Shown: positions 48,301 to 60,179 of the stretch, piece after piece | Numbering within the stretch: the stretch's first letter is position 1 | Layout of the letters: every line of letters starts with the position of its first letter | Assembly (NCBI GenBank): GCA_034769895.1 | Contig: CM068367.1 | Coordinates: 1,318,153,046-1,318,217,045, forward strand | DNA from: Magicicada septendecula | Lineage: Eukaryota > Arthropoda > Insecta > Hemiptera > Cicadidae | Length of the DNA: 64,000 nt | Reading direction: 5' to 3' | Made by a program: the position numbers and the translations under genes | Notes under the pieces: generated by a model | Told to the model about the DNA's origin: nothing | The model's database searches: none | The model's input: only the letters and a program-made list of their open reading frames with translations

Positions 48301-49300
48301 TGCTGTGAATGAAGAGGATGAACATTCAAAATAATATAATATAGTTCTTTGTTTCCCCAGCGTATTACGTTCTTGAATATTTGTTTAGGAATAGAATACT
48401 ATAAAATAAATACAATATATGATCACTGCAACACAGCTGCTCTCTCTCTCTCTCAAAGCGTCAACATCTATTGACATGACAATCGTTTCCCCCCTGTTGT
48501 GAGCTACAATGGTAGGACAGTAGCGATGACGACGACGGCAACGATGACGACGATGATGATAATGACAATGATGATGCTGGTATTACTTTTTATCATTACC
48601 AGTGACACGGCTGGTAGAAATCGTACCACTTCCTGGCAATAATTAGTGGCTAACATAATTATTACGTTCGTAGAAGAACGGAATTGTGTAAATGTACGGT
48701 ATTACCGCTCACAAATCATCTGTTCTGACATTGACAAGGGTAGCGCGCACATTACACAATACTGGGTCAATGGCAAACATTTCCCACTGATGAGGATATA
48801 TGAAATCACATTATTAAATAATATTTATCCATTGTCTGTCTCAGTTAATGTAATGTACTGTGAATAAGAAAATAAATTTTACTCTGTGTGTGTGAGAAAA
48901 AACTACTAATGTGTATGCATATTCGACTCGTGCTAAATACAGTTTGAGCTCGGTTAATACTGACTGTTAGCTACAGAGTACCATAGAAATTCTTTTCTAG
49001 TAGGTTCTTAATGTACTGGTTGAGCATGTTAATAAAACATATTCTTCACGTTATTCAATTTTTCAAATATCTGTTTGTCTTTCAAGATAGATATTGGAAT
49101 TTGTAACATAACGAATTAATATCTGTTACTTTTTTGTTATCTGATGATGAGATACTTTTTATTGAAAAATGTATACTTTATATAAAAATTATATAAAAGA
49201 ACGGATAGAAGAAGGTAGCAGATAAAATGAAGACCAACAGCAATATGTAAATATAAGAAGGAAAGATGGTGTGTTGTGACGCATAATTAATGAATTTATT
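48301..49300. other. Unassigned stretch with GAY-rich tract
   Basis: Degenerate GACGAC/GATGAT repeats at about 48,525-48,585 and a CT run at 48,439-48,454. A 73-residue frame at 48,646-48,867 has no recognisable domain. No gene is supportable. Confidence 0.45.
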
Positions 49301-49311
49301 AATTATATTAT

Positions 49312-49342
49312 CTGATGATGAAAGTTGGATTTCTGTCGAAAC
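49312..49342 (+). repeat. Penelope-terminus-like hairpin motif
   Basis: CTGATGA, T, then GAAAGTTGGATTTCTGTC, which can fold through GAAA/TTTC, then GAAAC. The same architecture occurs in the fold-back elements and at the end of the Penelope-like element. It is isolated here, next to AT-rich sequence. Confidence 0.45.
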
Positions 49343-49399
49343 ATTTGTAACTTACAAAACAAAAAATATATTCTTGTTAAAAGTTTTTTTTTATTAATA

Positions 49400-50930
49400 A
49401 TAATATAAAATGACAAGAAAAAATTGAGCATATATGAATAAAATATTTTAATAAAAAGTATATTCTTCTGTGAAACGTTGTTATATACTTATTAAATAAA
49501 GAAAATATAAGAATAAAAGGATTATTATTATTATTATTATTAAGTAACTAGTAATAAAAGTCAACAAGAGTGATAATAAAATATATTAGTGAGCTGAGAA
49601 ATGATTAGTACAGAATAATAGTTCTGTAAAACAAAAGACTAAAAATATTACAATGACAATTTAATACTTCATTTAGTCTGAATACTAATAAAGAGAGAGT
49701 GAAAAATATTTTATTATCAATATTAGTTTATCATTTATAATGAATAGGAATTACCATTACTGAACAAATATAAAAATACAGCCAAGCACAAAAATCAACG
49801 TATAAATAGATTAGTTTACAATATTACTGTTGTTTAGTACGTGCACGTTATAACGTGAACTTTTATAACAAACTTTAATATTCGTAAATATAAAAACTAC
49901 AAATTTTCTTAGACGGTTCGTTACAGAGTTAAATGCGATAGTTTTAAGCAAATCTGTAAAATAAAATTGTAGACGACCTACATGCAAGTGAAAACGGTTA
50001 TGTATCTTTGATTGATACTGGCTACTCAAAACTGACATCACGTCAAAAATTATGAAGCTTACTACGTAATTGATGTTGTAATTCATAGTACACATTGTTT
50101 GGTTTTGAGAGGTAGGGGGATTAAAAATATAATGGTTTAATCTGTCTTAAGCATTACTCGGAACAAAATTATTGTCTTGGTCCTAACATTTCGGCTTACT
50201 TGTATTCAAGTACACAACTGCTATCAGTTCTTCGTGAAAGCTATTGTTGTAATATTTCCTGTCGTTGCAACTGTTTACTTCTAGCCACATGTGACAGTGG
50301 AATGTTCAGGCTGGAACGACAGTAGGTCACACGAGCATCCTTAGTAGCAGCAGGGGATTGATAAATAGCCTTTTGCCAGTCACCTTGTTTTCTTCAACTT
50401 GTAGCCTCTGTGTGTGCCTCTGTTTTGAATTTCATTTTTAATAGTTTTAGGAAATTTTATAGAATGAATTGAAATATATGAAGTATTTTTGATTATTCGT
50501 GTTTGTGTGTCTGTGTAAACAACATATCTTTATTAAGTTGGTGACAAGCGCTGAGTGCAGTTCAGAATTTTAGATAAATAAATATATAAACAAATATGTC
50601 CATCAGCTGTTATTGTCAGCTTATGGAAAAGTAAAAAAAAAATTATGTTTTATAAGTTATTTTTAAAATCTATTTTATAATTTTTTAGCACTTTTGTGAA
50701 AATCTTTATTTTGTTTAAACTTGTGACACTTTTCTGGTGCATTTTGGTCTATTTTGTTTTTAACTAAAGTCAAATTTCTCAAATTTGTATTTATTTTTAA
50801 TATACCCTATACACACCAGTTTTTTCAAAATCAAATTCCCTACAAACTTAGTTTGAAATTTTTATTTGTTTTTTAGCAAATTAACCAAGTTATTTTATCC
50901 AAAATCTAAATATCGGTATGGCGAACCATA
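49400..50930. other. AT-rich stretch, possible Penelope-type end on minus strand
   Basis: Mostly A/T with an ATT run near 49,523-49,541. At about 50,165-50,245 the minus strand reads AACTGATAGCAGTTGTGTAC and then AGCCGAAATGTTAGGACC, a weak match to the CTGA, hairpin, GAAA layout of Penelope ends. No gene is supportable. Confidence 0.35.
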
Positions 50931-50946
50931 CATGACTTCCATATTC

Positions 50947-52386
50947 TAAGATTTATATTTAATAAACTACCCCTTCCCCTTAACCGATCTTCACCAAAAA
51001 CAATAGGTCTTGAGTACTCTACAAATCAGGGCTGTATGCAAAACATTATTTGATTCTGTTTGAATTTGCGGCTGTTATCGTTTGCCATAGAAAATAAAAC
51101 GTAAAAGGTTGCAGGTAAACTACCCCTTCCCCTTAACCGATCTTCACAAAAAACAATAGGTCTTGAGTACTCTACAAATCAGGACTGTATGCAAAACATT
51201 ATTTGATTCTGTTTGAATTTGCGGCTGTTATCGTTTGCCATATAAAATACCCTTGTTAAAAAAACGTTGCAGGTAAACTACCCCTTTCCCTCAACCGATC
51301 TTCACCAAAAACAATAGGTCTTGAGAAATCTACAATTCAGGGCTGTATGCGAAACATTATTTGATTCTGTTTGAATTTGCGGCTGTTATCGTTTGCCAAA
51401 AAAAAAAAAATTTCCCTTGATAAAAAAAACCGTTGCAGGTAAACTACCCCTTCCCCTCAACCGATCTTCACCAAAAACAATAGGTCGCGAGTACTCTACA
51501 AATCAGGGCTGTATGCAAAAAATTATTTGATTCTGTTTGAATTTGCGGCAGTTGTCGTTTGCCATAGAAAATACCCTTGTTAAAAAAACGTTGTAGGTAA
51601 ACTACCCCTTTCCCTTAACCGATCTTCACCAAAAACAAAAGGTATTGAGAACTCTACAATGTAGGGCTGTATGCAAATAATCTTTTCATTCTGTTTGAAT
51701 TTGCGGCTGTTATCGTTTGCCATAGGAAATACCCTTGTTAAAACATAAAACGTTACAGGTAAACTACCCCTTTCCCTTAACCGATCTTCACCAAAAACAA
51801 TAGGTCTTGAGAACTCTACAATTCAGGGCTGTATGCGAAACATTATTTGATTCTGTTTGAATTTGCGGCTGTTATCGTTTGCCAAACAAACAAAATTTCC
51901 CTTGCTAAAAAAAAACCGTTGCAGGTAAACTACCCCTTTCCCTCAACCGATCTTCACCAAAAACAATAGATCGCGAGAACTCTGCAAAACCGGGCTGTAT
52001 GCAAAAAATTATTTGATTCTGTTTGAATTTGCGGCTGTTATCGTTTGCCATAGGAAATACCCTTGTTAAAACATAAAACGTTACAGGTAAACTACCCCTT
52101 TCCCTTAACCGATCTTCACCAAAAACAATAGGTCTTGAGAACTCTACAATTCAGGGCTGTATGCGAAACATTATTTGATTCTGTTTGAATTTGCGGCTGT
52201 TATCGTTTGCCAAACAAACAAAATTTCCCTTGCTAAAAAAAAACCGTTGCAGGTAAACTACCCCTTTCCCTCAACCGATCTTCACCAAAAACAATAGATC
52301 GCGAGAACTCTGCAAAACCGGGCTGTATGCAAAAAATTATTTGATTCTGTTTGAATTTGCGGCAGTTATCGTTTGCCATAGAAAAA
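50947..52386. repeat. Minisatellite array: nine copies of a 153-166 bp unit
   Basis: The block TAAACTACCCCTT recurs at 50,963, 51,116, 51,274, 51,440, 51,598, 51,760, 51,926, 52,088 and 52,254. The successive spacings are 153, 158, 166, 158, 162, 166, 162 and 166 bases. Each unit also carries CCGATCTTCACCAAAAACAA, a GGGCTGTATGC block and TTTGAATTTGCGGC. The last four units form two nearly identical 328-bp dimers (162 + 166), a recent higher-order duplication. The array is flanked by the inverted pair ACTTCCATATTC (50,935-50,946) and GAATATGGAAGT (52,555-52,566). There is no convincing open frame across units. Confidence 0.9.
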
Positions 52387-52391
52387 AAATC

Positions 52392-52392
52392 T

Positions 52393-52423
<31 letters not shown>

Positions 52424-52448
52424 CACAGACACACAGACACACAGACAC
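52392..52448. repeat. (CAGA)n(CACAGA)n microsatellite
   Basis: CAGA tetranucleotides pass into CACAGA hexanucleotides directly after the last minisatellite unit. Open frames rich in DRQT or SVCLSV here are products of this repeat. Confidence 0.95.
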
Positions 52449-52538
52449 TTTTCGGAAAACGACTTTTTTTCATGTTTTGAGTGTAGTAGAATCAGAATCT
52501 GCAATAATCTCGAACACGATTTTTTTTGCCATCACCAT

Positions 52539-52566
52539 ACTTCCATTCCTTAAGGAATATGGAAGT
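52539..52566. repeat. 28-bp imperfect palindrome beside the array
   Basis: ACTTCCAT, then TCCTTAAGGA, then ATATGGAAGT folds into a nearly perfect hairpin. Its right half is also the inverted partner of the sequence left of the array, so it may be a subterminal structure of one larger element. Confidence 0.6.
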
Positions 52567-52639
52567 AAAAAAAGTGTGTTTGTGTTTTCGACTCAAATGT
52601 TTTGTTCTGGGACCGCTTTTATTCAATTTCTCAGATTAA

Positions 52640-52850
52640 AAACCATAAGAAACCATTAAATTTACCTGTCATTTTATACCCCAAGAATTTCAGTATGGCA
52701 TCATTTTACCGTGGGAGCAGAAATCGGGGCGAAATATTTCTAGAGCCGTAACTCGCTAAAGAACCGTTTCGGGTCTATATTTGTATAAACGTTTTGCTTA
52801 TTCTCAGCTATAGAACCAAATCCCGAGAGATTTGCAGTTTTGAATCACCC
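52640..52850 (-). repeat. ACAGGGTG-ended repeat, unknown class
   Basis: On the minus strand the segment starts ACAGGGTGATTCAAAACTGC and contains GAGTTACGGCTCTAGAAAT and CCCCGATTTCTGCTCCCACG. Repeats beginning ACAGGGTG.TTC are, from memory, common in arthropod genomes, and a partly matching scrap is at about 39,205. No coding frame was recognised. Boundaries and class are uncertain. Confidence 0.35.
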
Positions 52851-53589
52851 TGTCTATCTTGGAAGCACCGATTATGACGCCAAAAATGTGTAAAAACAGC
52901 TGTTGTGAGTAAAACGCTCTTAAAATTAATAATTAAAGTATGTTGATTAGATCAATATTTAGACAATATATTATCTAAATCTAAGCAGAACTAAACTTGA
53001 CACAAGACAATAAAATAATGAGTCTTTATGTATTTTGTGCGAGTAACAGATGGAAAACACACATTTTAATAATATTCTGGATGCACATGCGTATTTGTAA
53101 TGACAGATAAGTAAATAAACAGTAAGTGTTTCATTTGATGCCGCATTCACTTTGCCTATTTTGCAGAAAAGTTTTTAACTGTCTTTAGAGTAAATATCAG
53201 TAAGAAATCAGAAATAATTTAATTCGTATGGACAGCTTTAGAATTCGTTACCTTTGTATTTCTAAATACATTCGATGTTAATATTATACATAAGAATTAA
53301 AACATATCTCGTAAAATGAAATTCAAAAATTATTAGGCCACGTATACTCGCATTGACGCACTCCAGAAAATACAGATGTTTGTTCCAGTCTGGAATACAA
53401 ATGTTTAAACTATGTAGTTTCTTCAGTGACAATATCTGGCAATATCTGTTATTTTTCAGTAAATATTGTGACCACTGTGTGCAAAAATTGTCGTAAACTT
53501 AAAAACAAAATTTGCAATAAAATATAAAAACTATTAAAAAATTGGGCCCTACAGGTCTTGTGGAAAGAAATCTGTGACGTACTAGCCTT
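52851..53589. other. AT-rich stretch, nothing recognised
   Basis: No gene or repeat signal that I can support. Confidence 0.45.
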
Positions 53590-53747
53590 AACAGTCATCA
53601 TTATCATCATCATCATCATCATTATCTTCAAGGATTAAACTAAGGATGGTTTGTTCCGGTCTCAAATAGGCAAAGATTTAGAGCTGGTCACTCCAGCGCT
53701 TCCTTGGACGTCCCATACCTCTCCGCCCCTCGACTTATAGTAGCTTT
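53590..53747 (-). mobile_element. LINE 3' end relic, copy 2 of a shared family
   Basis: The minus strand reads RGMGRPRKRWSDQL, then RPEQTILSLILED, then a GATGATGATGATGAT-type tail at about 53,597-53,617. It closely matches the 3' 150 bases of 11,810-12,135, including GAGCTGGTCACTCCAGCGCT on the plus strand. It is severely 5'-truncated and retains only about 45 codons. Confidence 0.75.
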
Positions 53748-54716
53748 AACAGTGCTTTAATAATATACAGTAAATAATAACTGGATACTATGTAAATAAA
53801 GTGGGTCTACTATTGCCTATGAACGGTACTAAAATCCGTCAAAAATTGTTTCAGCACTTTTGAATTATAACTTTCTAAAAATTTTATAAAAGTACCTTTA
53901 TTTGCATAAGTGGTATTAATCAAGCAACAACATTTTAATATGACTGTCGTGATAATATTGAAGTTTTAGCTACTAGTAGATAATAGCACAGAAAAGATAA
54001 ATAATAAAATTAGTAAAAACGTAAAAGTAAAAAGTACTTGTTTGTTGTGGTTTACTGAAGAGGGCTGTCATATATGGGAAATAAACTATTTGTTTTAATT
54101 CATGATGCAAACGAAAATAACGTCATGGTAGGGGCATGTAGTGTTATAAACGAGCAAGAAATTGCTTGTGCAGAAATTTAAGGGAGGAGATTCAGACATA
54201 CGAGGTAGACTGGAAGCACTCCCACCGTAATTACATTAGCACGATATATAGAAAGAAAACGGTACCAAGAGAGAGAATAAGTGCAGATAAGGAAAAGTAA
54301 TTAGCCTAAATAGCCTTATCGTTGGACCTCAAGCAGACACATTAATCAAATAATATTCAATTTGATAATAATTAATAAAAATGCAATCGTATATAAAAAT
54401 AAAATATTCTTTAAAAATATCAATTTGACAATAAAATTTTAAAATGACAATAATCAATTTATTATTAAACAGTTTAGTTATTATTGCGTAATTTGCACTC
54501 ATTTTGTATTTATATACGCATTTCACCACGCGTGCTCTAATGCCACTGATCCGTTCGCAAAATGTTTTTGAATGTTCTAGTTTTTATTGAAATAGTTGTA
54601 TAATTCATGCCCTTACCGGAGTCACTCACACACTCAAAAACAGGACACACAGACGCAGGATTCCCTATCCCAGAATAATCACATGTCAGCTGGCGACACG
54701 CACACAAACAAAATAC
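53748..54716. other. AT-rich stretch, nothing recognised
   Basis: No gene or repeat that I can support. It ends at the boundary of the LTR fossil. Confidence 0.45.
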
Positions 54717-55227
54717 TGTTACGGCGATCACACCGATCGTTCTGTTGTACAGTGGAAACTGAATAACTGACACCAATGAAATCGTTAATTACAAACTTTA
54801 ATTTGACACAAACGACAGTTAGAAATCAACAAAGGCACACTTATACTGCACGATAAGTTAATTTACACACAAGAATAAATGTCACCTTGTACAGTTTTGC
54901 ACTAATAATCACTTTCCACTAATCCGCAACAATCGCTTGATCCGAACTGAATAAATCGCCAGCAGTAGCTAACTCTGGGCCGCTTCGAATCCAGTTTTTA
55001 TACTTCCGTTGCCTTGCAATGTAGTCAGATAGCAAGCCTGGATGGTGGTACGCAGTCGAGTAAAAGAGTGGTAGGTGCATCGGCATCTCGCGTGTCTAGA
55101 ACAATCCACAGTGTTACGTAATTGAGTTGCGTAGAGTTGTCTGTAAACCTTTGGAAGGTTTTCGAGCGCGGCGGCGTGCCACAAATCACGTAGGCACTCA
55201 TAGACTTTTTATTTCCTCAGGGTTGCA
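54717..55227 (-). repeat. 3' LTR of the Ty3/gypsy-like fossil
   Basis: The plus strand starts TGTTACGGCG (54,717) and ends near GGGTTGCA (55,227) beside a CTGCCCCCTCCTT tract, the complement of a polypurine tract. On the minus strand it contains a TATA box (AGTATAAAAACTGG at about 54,995), GCGATTTATTCAGT-like transcribed sequence and the terminal CGCCGTAACA. Length about 511 bp. Confidence 0.7.
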
Positions 55228-55659
55228 CTGCCCCCTCCTTAAGCATGTTCGACCCGAACTGGTAAACCGTCTCTGAAGTAATCTAGGCAGTCTAAGTGGT
55301 CGACCTTGAACAACATCATTGATTTCATTTTCTACAATGTTTGGCCCAGTCCACCTTACCAGTCACTTTGGCTCTCGTTAACAACGTCTGGCGTAACATC
55401 CTCTTCAGCGACTTCTCGCCCGGGCGCTTCCTTTAACTCAGGAACAAGCGAGAGCTTTTCCTTGATGGCCATAGTTGATTTTCCAATCACTTCTTTTATC
55501 GCCATACAAATTGGTACTACTTCTGCTAGTTCTTCTTCCATCATTTCCTCATCAACAGCAATGGTTACTCTTCTCTACAGCTGTTGACTTCTACTTCGGC
55601 CAATGCCACTTGCTTGATCGAATGGTTGGCGAACACTATCATTTTAGTCGTACAAAGCT

Positions 55660-55863
55660 TTACCTTCTCAGTGCATTCGCTCTTAAGTCTATAACAAACC
55701 CGTAGACATTCATAATATCCGTGCCAAGAATTACTTCACCGATAACGTCTGCAACGATCATTTGGTGCCTAAACTCGAGGAAACCTAGGCGTACACGTAC
55801 GTCTACCTTTCTTATCACTCTGACAGGCTTCCACTCACAGTCTGTACGGTACAAGAGCCACAT
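55660..55863 (-). pseudogene. Retroviral-type aspartic protease fragment
   Basis: The minus-strand translation contains GEVILGTDIMNVYGFVIDL, matching the C-terminal 'ILG.D....YG..ID' block of Ty3/gypsy proteases, preceded by an MIVADV stretch. It is a fossil fragment of the LTR element described above. Confidence 0.7.
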
Positions 55864-56068
55864 CGAGGCTGGCAGTTGCTGACTAAGTCATGGCGCACGA
55901 TGGACACTGTTGCGCCCGTGTCAGCTCTAAATGATGTTGTTTTACCGTTTGCCAATTCATTAACAATCAAGTTTCCACCGGTCTTAGAAGCGTGGAAACT
56001 CAGTGCTGTTCTGGAGCTTTATTTCTCTAATTTATACGCTCACTCACGTCTCTCTGTATTTTACCTTC

Positions 56069-56314
56069 CTAACAATCTGCCTGAAGCTGGCTACGTTTCC
56101 CACATTTGTAACATTTCGGTCTTCTGTCTCCTTCCCATTGTTCAAATCGTTTTGGGGCTGCTGAGCCTTTGAATTGTTTGTCTTGTAACATTTCTTTCCG
56201 TTTCATCATAACGGCAATGTAATATTGGAATCTTCTGACTACAGCGTGATGACGTAAATTTATTAATGTAGCGGGACGCTGACTTGGCAGATTCAAGCTC
56301 GAGGACGTGAACAA
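56069..56314 (-). pseudogene. Gag C-terminal fragment with zinc knuckle
   Basis: The minus strand encodes a basic stretch ending CYKCGKRSQLQADC, a nucleocapsid-type knuckle in the C..C....(H)....C position expected just before protease in Ty3/gypsy gag-pol. A fossil fragment. Confidence 0.65.
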
Positions 56315-56455
56315 GAGCTTCTGAGCTCCTAGAGCTGTTGAGCTCCTTGTGCCGCGTAGAATGATCTGTAAGCATCAGGAACGGTCTCGCGCGCGGCAGG
56401 GTGCCACGAATCTTGTAAGCACTCACTGATGGAGTACTATTTATTTCCTTAATGC
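56315..56455 (-). repeat. Probable 5' LTR remnant of the same fossil
   Basis: GGTGCCACGAATCTTGTAAG and CACTCACTGATGG, with TTTATTTCCTTAATG nearby, parallel the 3' LTR's start region at 55,175-55,227 (GTGCCACAAATCACGTAGGC and TTTATTTCCTCAGG). Only the first part of the LTR is left, and the AC microsatellite lies at its outer edge. Confidence 0.5.
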
Positions 56456-56466
56456 TGTAATACGCT

Positions 56467-57556
<1,090 letters not shown>

Positions 57557-58250
57557 GTCGAATAGAGAAGGTTAGAAAATTTAAGTATCTAGCGGAAATA
57601 ATTCAAGAGAACGGTTTAGAAAAATCTGCTACAGAAGAAAGGATGCATAAAATGGAAAGAGCATATGGTATAACTAAAGATATTTACAATAAAAAGTGCA
57701 TATCAAAAAATGCGAAAATAAGGCTTTACAGTTCAGTAGTGAGGCCAGAATGCAATAGTTAATATAGAATTCCTATATACAAGTGAATGTCTGGTGTTAA
57801 ATTATAATTTAGAGAAACTATAAATATTGGAAAGACGAATTATTAGGAAAATATTAGGCTCACGAAAAACTTCAGAAGGTTGGAAATTAAGAAGTGATGA
57901 TGAAATATATCAAAGTATAGAAAATATAGCGGAAACAGTAAGAAAATGAAGACTAGTATTTTTTGGACATTTATATAGGATGGACGACAATAGGTTAACA
58001 AAACAGATATTCAAATATCTGTGGGGAAAGAAGTTAACATCAATTTAGATTAAACAATTCAGAAAGGATTTAGACAAAATAATGTAAACGCTGAAGAAGC
58101 AATTCAAAGAAAAGGTTTTCGGGCAAAAGTGTTACAAATGGAAGGAGTCTAGGGTAGGAGAGAAAAAAACGCAAGTTCAAAGTGGACTGAAGACAGAAAG
58201 GAGAGACATAGTAAAGCGATGAAAGAATTTGAAGAAAAAGAAAAGAACAA
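57557..58250 (+). mobile_element. LINE C-terminal relic (distinct family)
   Basis: Plus-strand translation gives GRIEKVRKFKYLAEIIQENG, LEKSATEERMHKMERAYGIT, KDIYNKKCISKNAKIRLYSS, then LERRIIRKILGSRKTSEGWK, LRSDDEIYQSIENI, FFGHLYRMDDNRLTKQIFKY. The order FKYLG..I..NG, E.AI.ER..K...A, L..KSIS..AKIR.Y, ERKI.RKI.GP and F.GH..RM...R.TK.I is that of a LINE family widespread in insects. It differs from the families at 1.7, 11.2 and 35.7 kb. Several frame changes and stops are present. The catalytic RT core is missing. Confidence 0.75.
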
Positions 58251-59993
58251 AGAATTAAGAATTGACTTTGTCATGTGGTCCTCAGATGGCTGGTACAAAT
58301 AGGAAAAAAAGTATCGCTATTTTTCGTCAACCATTTGGAAGGCAAGTAAGCAATTATTCTTTGCGATTTACAAAAAAAATCGGTAAAACAATGATAGGCA
58401 ACTCTGAGTCATCTCCCATCCAAGACGTACATATTCTGGCTATTAAAGTAGTACCTACGGTTTTTGTTATCACAATTTGTCAACGTGCTGCACGAAACCA
58501 TCTTGATCTGAACACTATCGTCTCGAAAATGACTAACTGGAAACCTAGGCTGACCAACGTTTCGTCACCAACGATGATGAGCTTCCTGTAAAACTAACGG
58601 GAAAATCTTACAAGTCACAAAGCTGACACTGAGGTGGATAATATTCAAACAATATCAGAATCTTCAAAAGGGTATAACACAATGATTGAAACTTCAGCTG
58701 CATAACCAGATCCAATCAATCAGACTATACAGCCGGTAGGGCAGTCATTGCGTAAAGTGTGAGTCAATGACAATAGCCACACCACATTTGATTTTAGAGT
58801 TCAAGGCAGACTTAAGTCAACATTCTACATTATCCAGCGATTTAGAAAATATATATCTAGCTAAAGTTATATTTGGTAATCTCGTGTTAATTGTTTTATT
58901 GTATACGTCATCTCAGATTTCGTCAACTAATTCCAGACAGTTCGTTTTTAAAACGTATTGCTTTACAATCCTAAGATGTTTACATTGCATACACTGATAG
59001 CCGATCTCGGTTTGCTCCCAGTGTACTAACAGAAGCTTTCACTGTTAACATCAAGACTGAAGAAAACTTATAGCTCCTCAATTTCGTGAGTTTGGCTACG
59101 ACTTGAATCGATTTCTTTTTTGTATGAATTTAGCTTGAAATTACGTATAATACTGTATATCACTTTATGTCGTATTGTATCGATATGACCACGTGAGTAA
59201 TTGTACTTATATACTGTTTATCAGAAACAATGTGATTAAAGCAGAATCTGGCTGTTAGGAATTGCATTAGATAATTGTTGATAGCAAACAGATGCTTATA
59301 ATAAGAATTGAAGGAAATTTGAAGGATGGAATACGTTTTTTGAAGTAACATTGACCTGAATAAATTAAACTTTAAAATTCGTTACTGTTCTTTATTTTGG
59401 TTCTGTCGACATACATTGTGGGTCCAGATCCTCCGTCTCTGGGAGCATTTGTCAGGCTTTGTTCTATATTTTGTTTGCATGAAAGTCTCAACCAATTCAA
59501 CATTTACCAGCATAGAAAAATCTCCCCACGTATTATTTTAAAATTTGTAATGCCTTTTAATGTATTTTCTGTATAAATAATTGATTATTCTAATTACGGT
59601 TTATTCTAGATACTTGTTATAATAACTACATAACTAACGTACTGTAATTAAGTTTTATAACACATAGTGATTGCCATAATGAAAATTGATTGTTTAAAAG
59701 TATACTTTTAAATCGTACAGTGTATATCATTAGACTCTTATCAAAACTACATTGGCTTAAACGCGACAAGACTGCCTTTGCAAAAAATACATTTTATTTC
59801 TTCCACTTAAACAAAATCTTGATACCTATAACATTATAACGAAAATGATAAATAATTTATATAATGGGCAACACACTTAGGTACATAAAATAAAGCTTTC
59901 ACGATTCTAGAAAATAAAATATTGCTATTGGTTAATTGACGCGTGAGTAAGAAAAAAATCAAGTTTTTCTCTCACTTAAGAACTAAGTTTTGA
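58251..59993. other. Unassigned stretch with one 109-codon frame
   Basis: The open frame at 58,262-58,591 has mixed composition (basic, with one C-rich patch) but no domain I recognise, and begins directly after the LINE relic. The rest is AT-rich with nothing supportable. Confidence 0.3.
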
Positions 59994-60179
59994 TCAAAAG
60001 TAATTTTTAAATACGCGTCGTAATGTGAACTGTGCATAAGTAGCAGGAATGGCAGTGTTGTGTATTTGGGTATAACATATAGCAGGAAACCACTTGTACA
60101 ATGTACAGCCAACTGCCACTGTCGAGGCGGCGACGTTTATTGCAAAGTTAAACCGTGAGAGTTGGGAAAAGTATACCAT
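59994..60179 (-). repeat. Segment resembling 7,130-7,195
   Basis: GCAGTGTTGTGTATTTGGG and TAGCAGGAAACCACTTGTAC at 60,050-60,100 parallel GCAGCGTTATATATTGAAG and TACAGGAAACCACTTACAGT at 7,133-7,172. On the minus strand both translate with a KWFP motif (TLYKWFPAI and LHCKWFPVL). The match is short and roughly two-thirds identical, so a shared ancient repeat or protein scrap is possible but unproven. Confidence 0.3.

Larger units (their letters stand above)
54717..56455 (-). mobile_element. Gutted Ty3/gypsy-like LTR retroelement fossil
   Basis: In minus orientation the parts are: a partial 5' LTR remnant (about 56,315-56,455), a gag C-terminal piece with a zinc knuckle (56,069-56,314), a protease piece (55,660-55,863), a polypurine-type tract (minus strand, about 55,228-55,240) and a 3' LTR (54,717-55,227). 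Reverse transcriptase, RNase H, integrase and envelope were not found, so most of pol is lost. It is broken in many places and clearly old. The 3' LTR belongs to the same lineage as the solo LTRs at 10.3, 16.0 and 30.7 kb. A long AC microsatellite adjoins the right end. Confidence 0.75.

Noticed and set aside
50947-52386. Minisatellite considered as a CRISPR-like array
   Set aside because: Units of about 160 bp are repeated whole with no unique spacers, the host is eukaryotic, and there are no associated genes.
52233-52659. Overlapping frames with DRQTDRQT or SVCLSVCLSV
   Set aside because: They read through the CAGA microsatellite and the last minisatellite unit. There is no conserved domain.
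58262-58591. 109-codon frame after the LINE relic
   Set aside because: No recognisable domain, and it begins right at the end of a decayed LINE. Kept only as an unassigned stretch.
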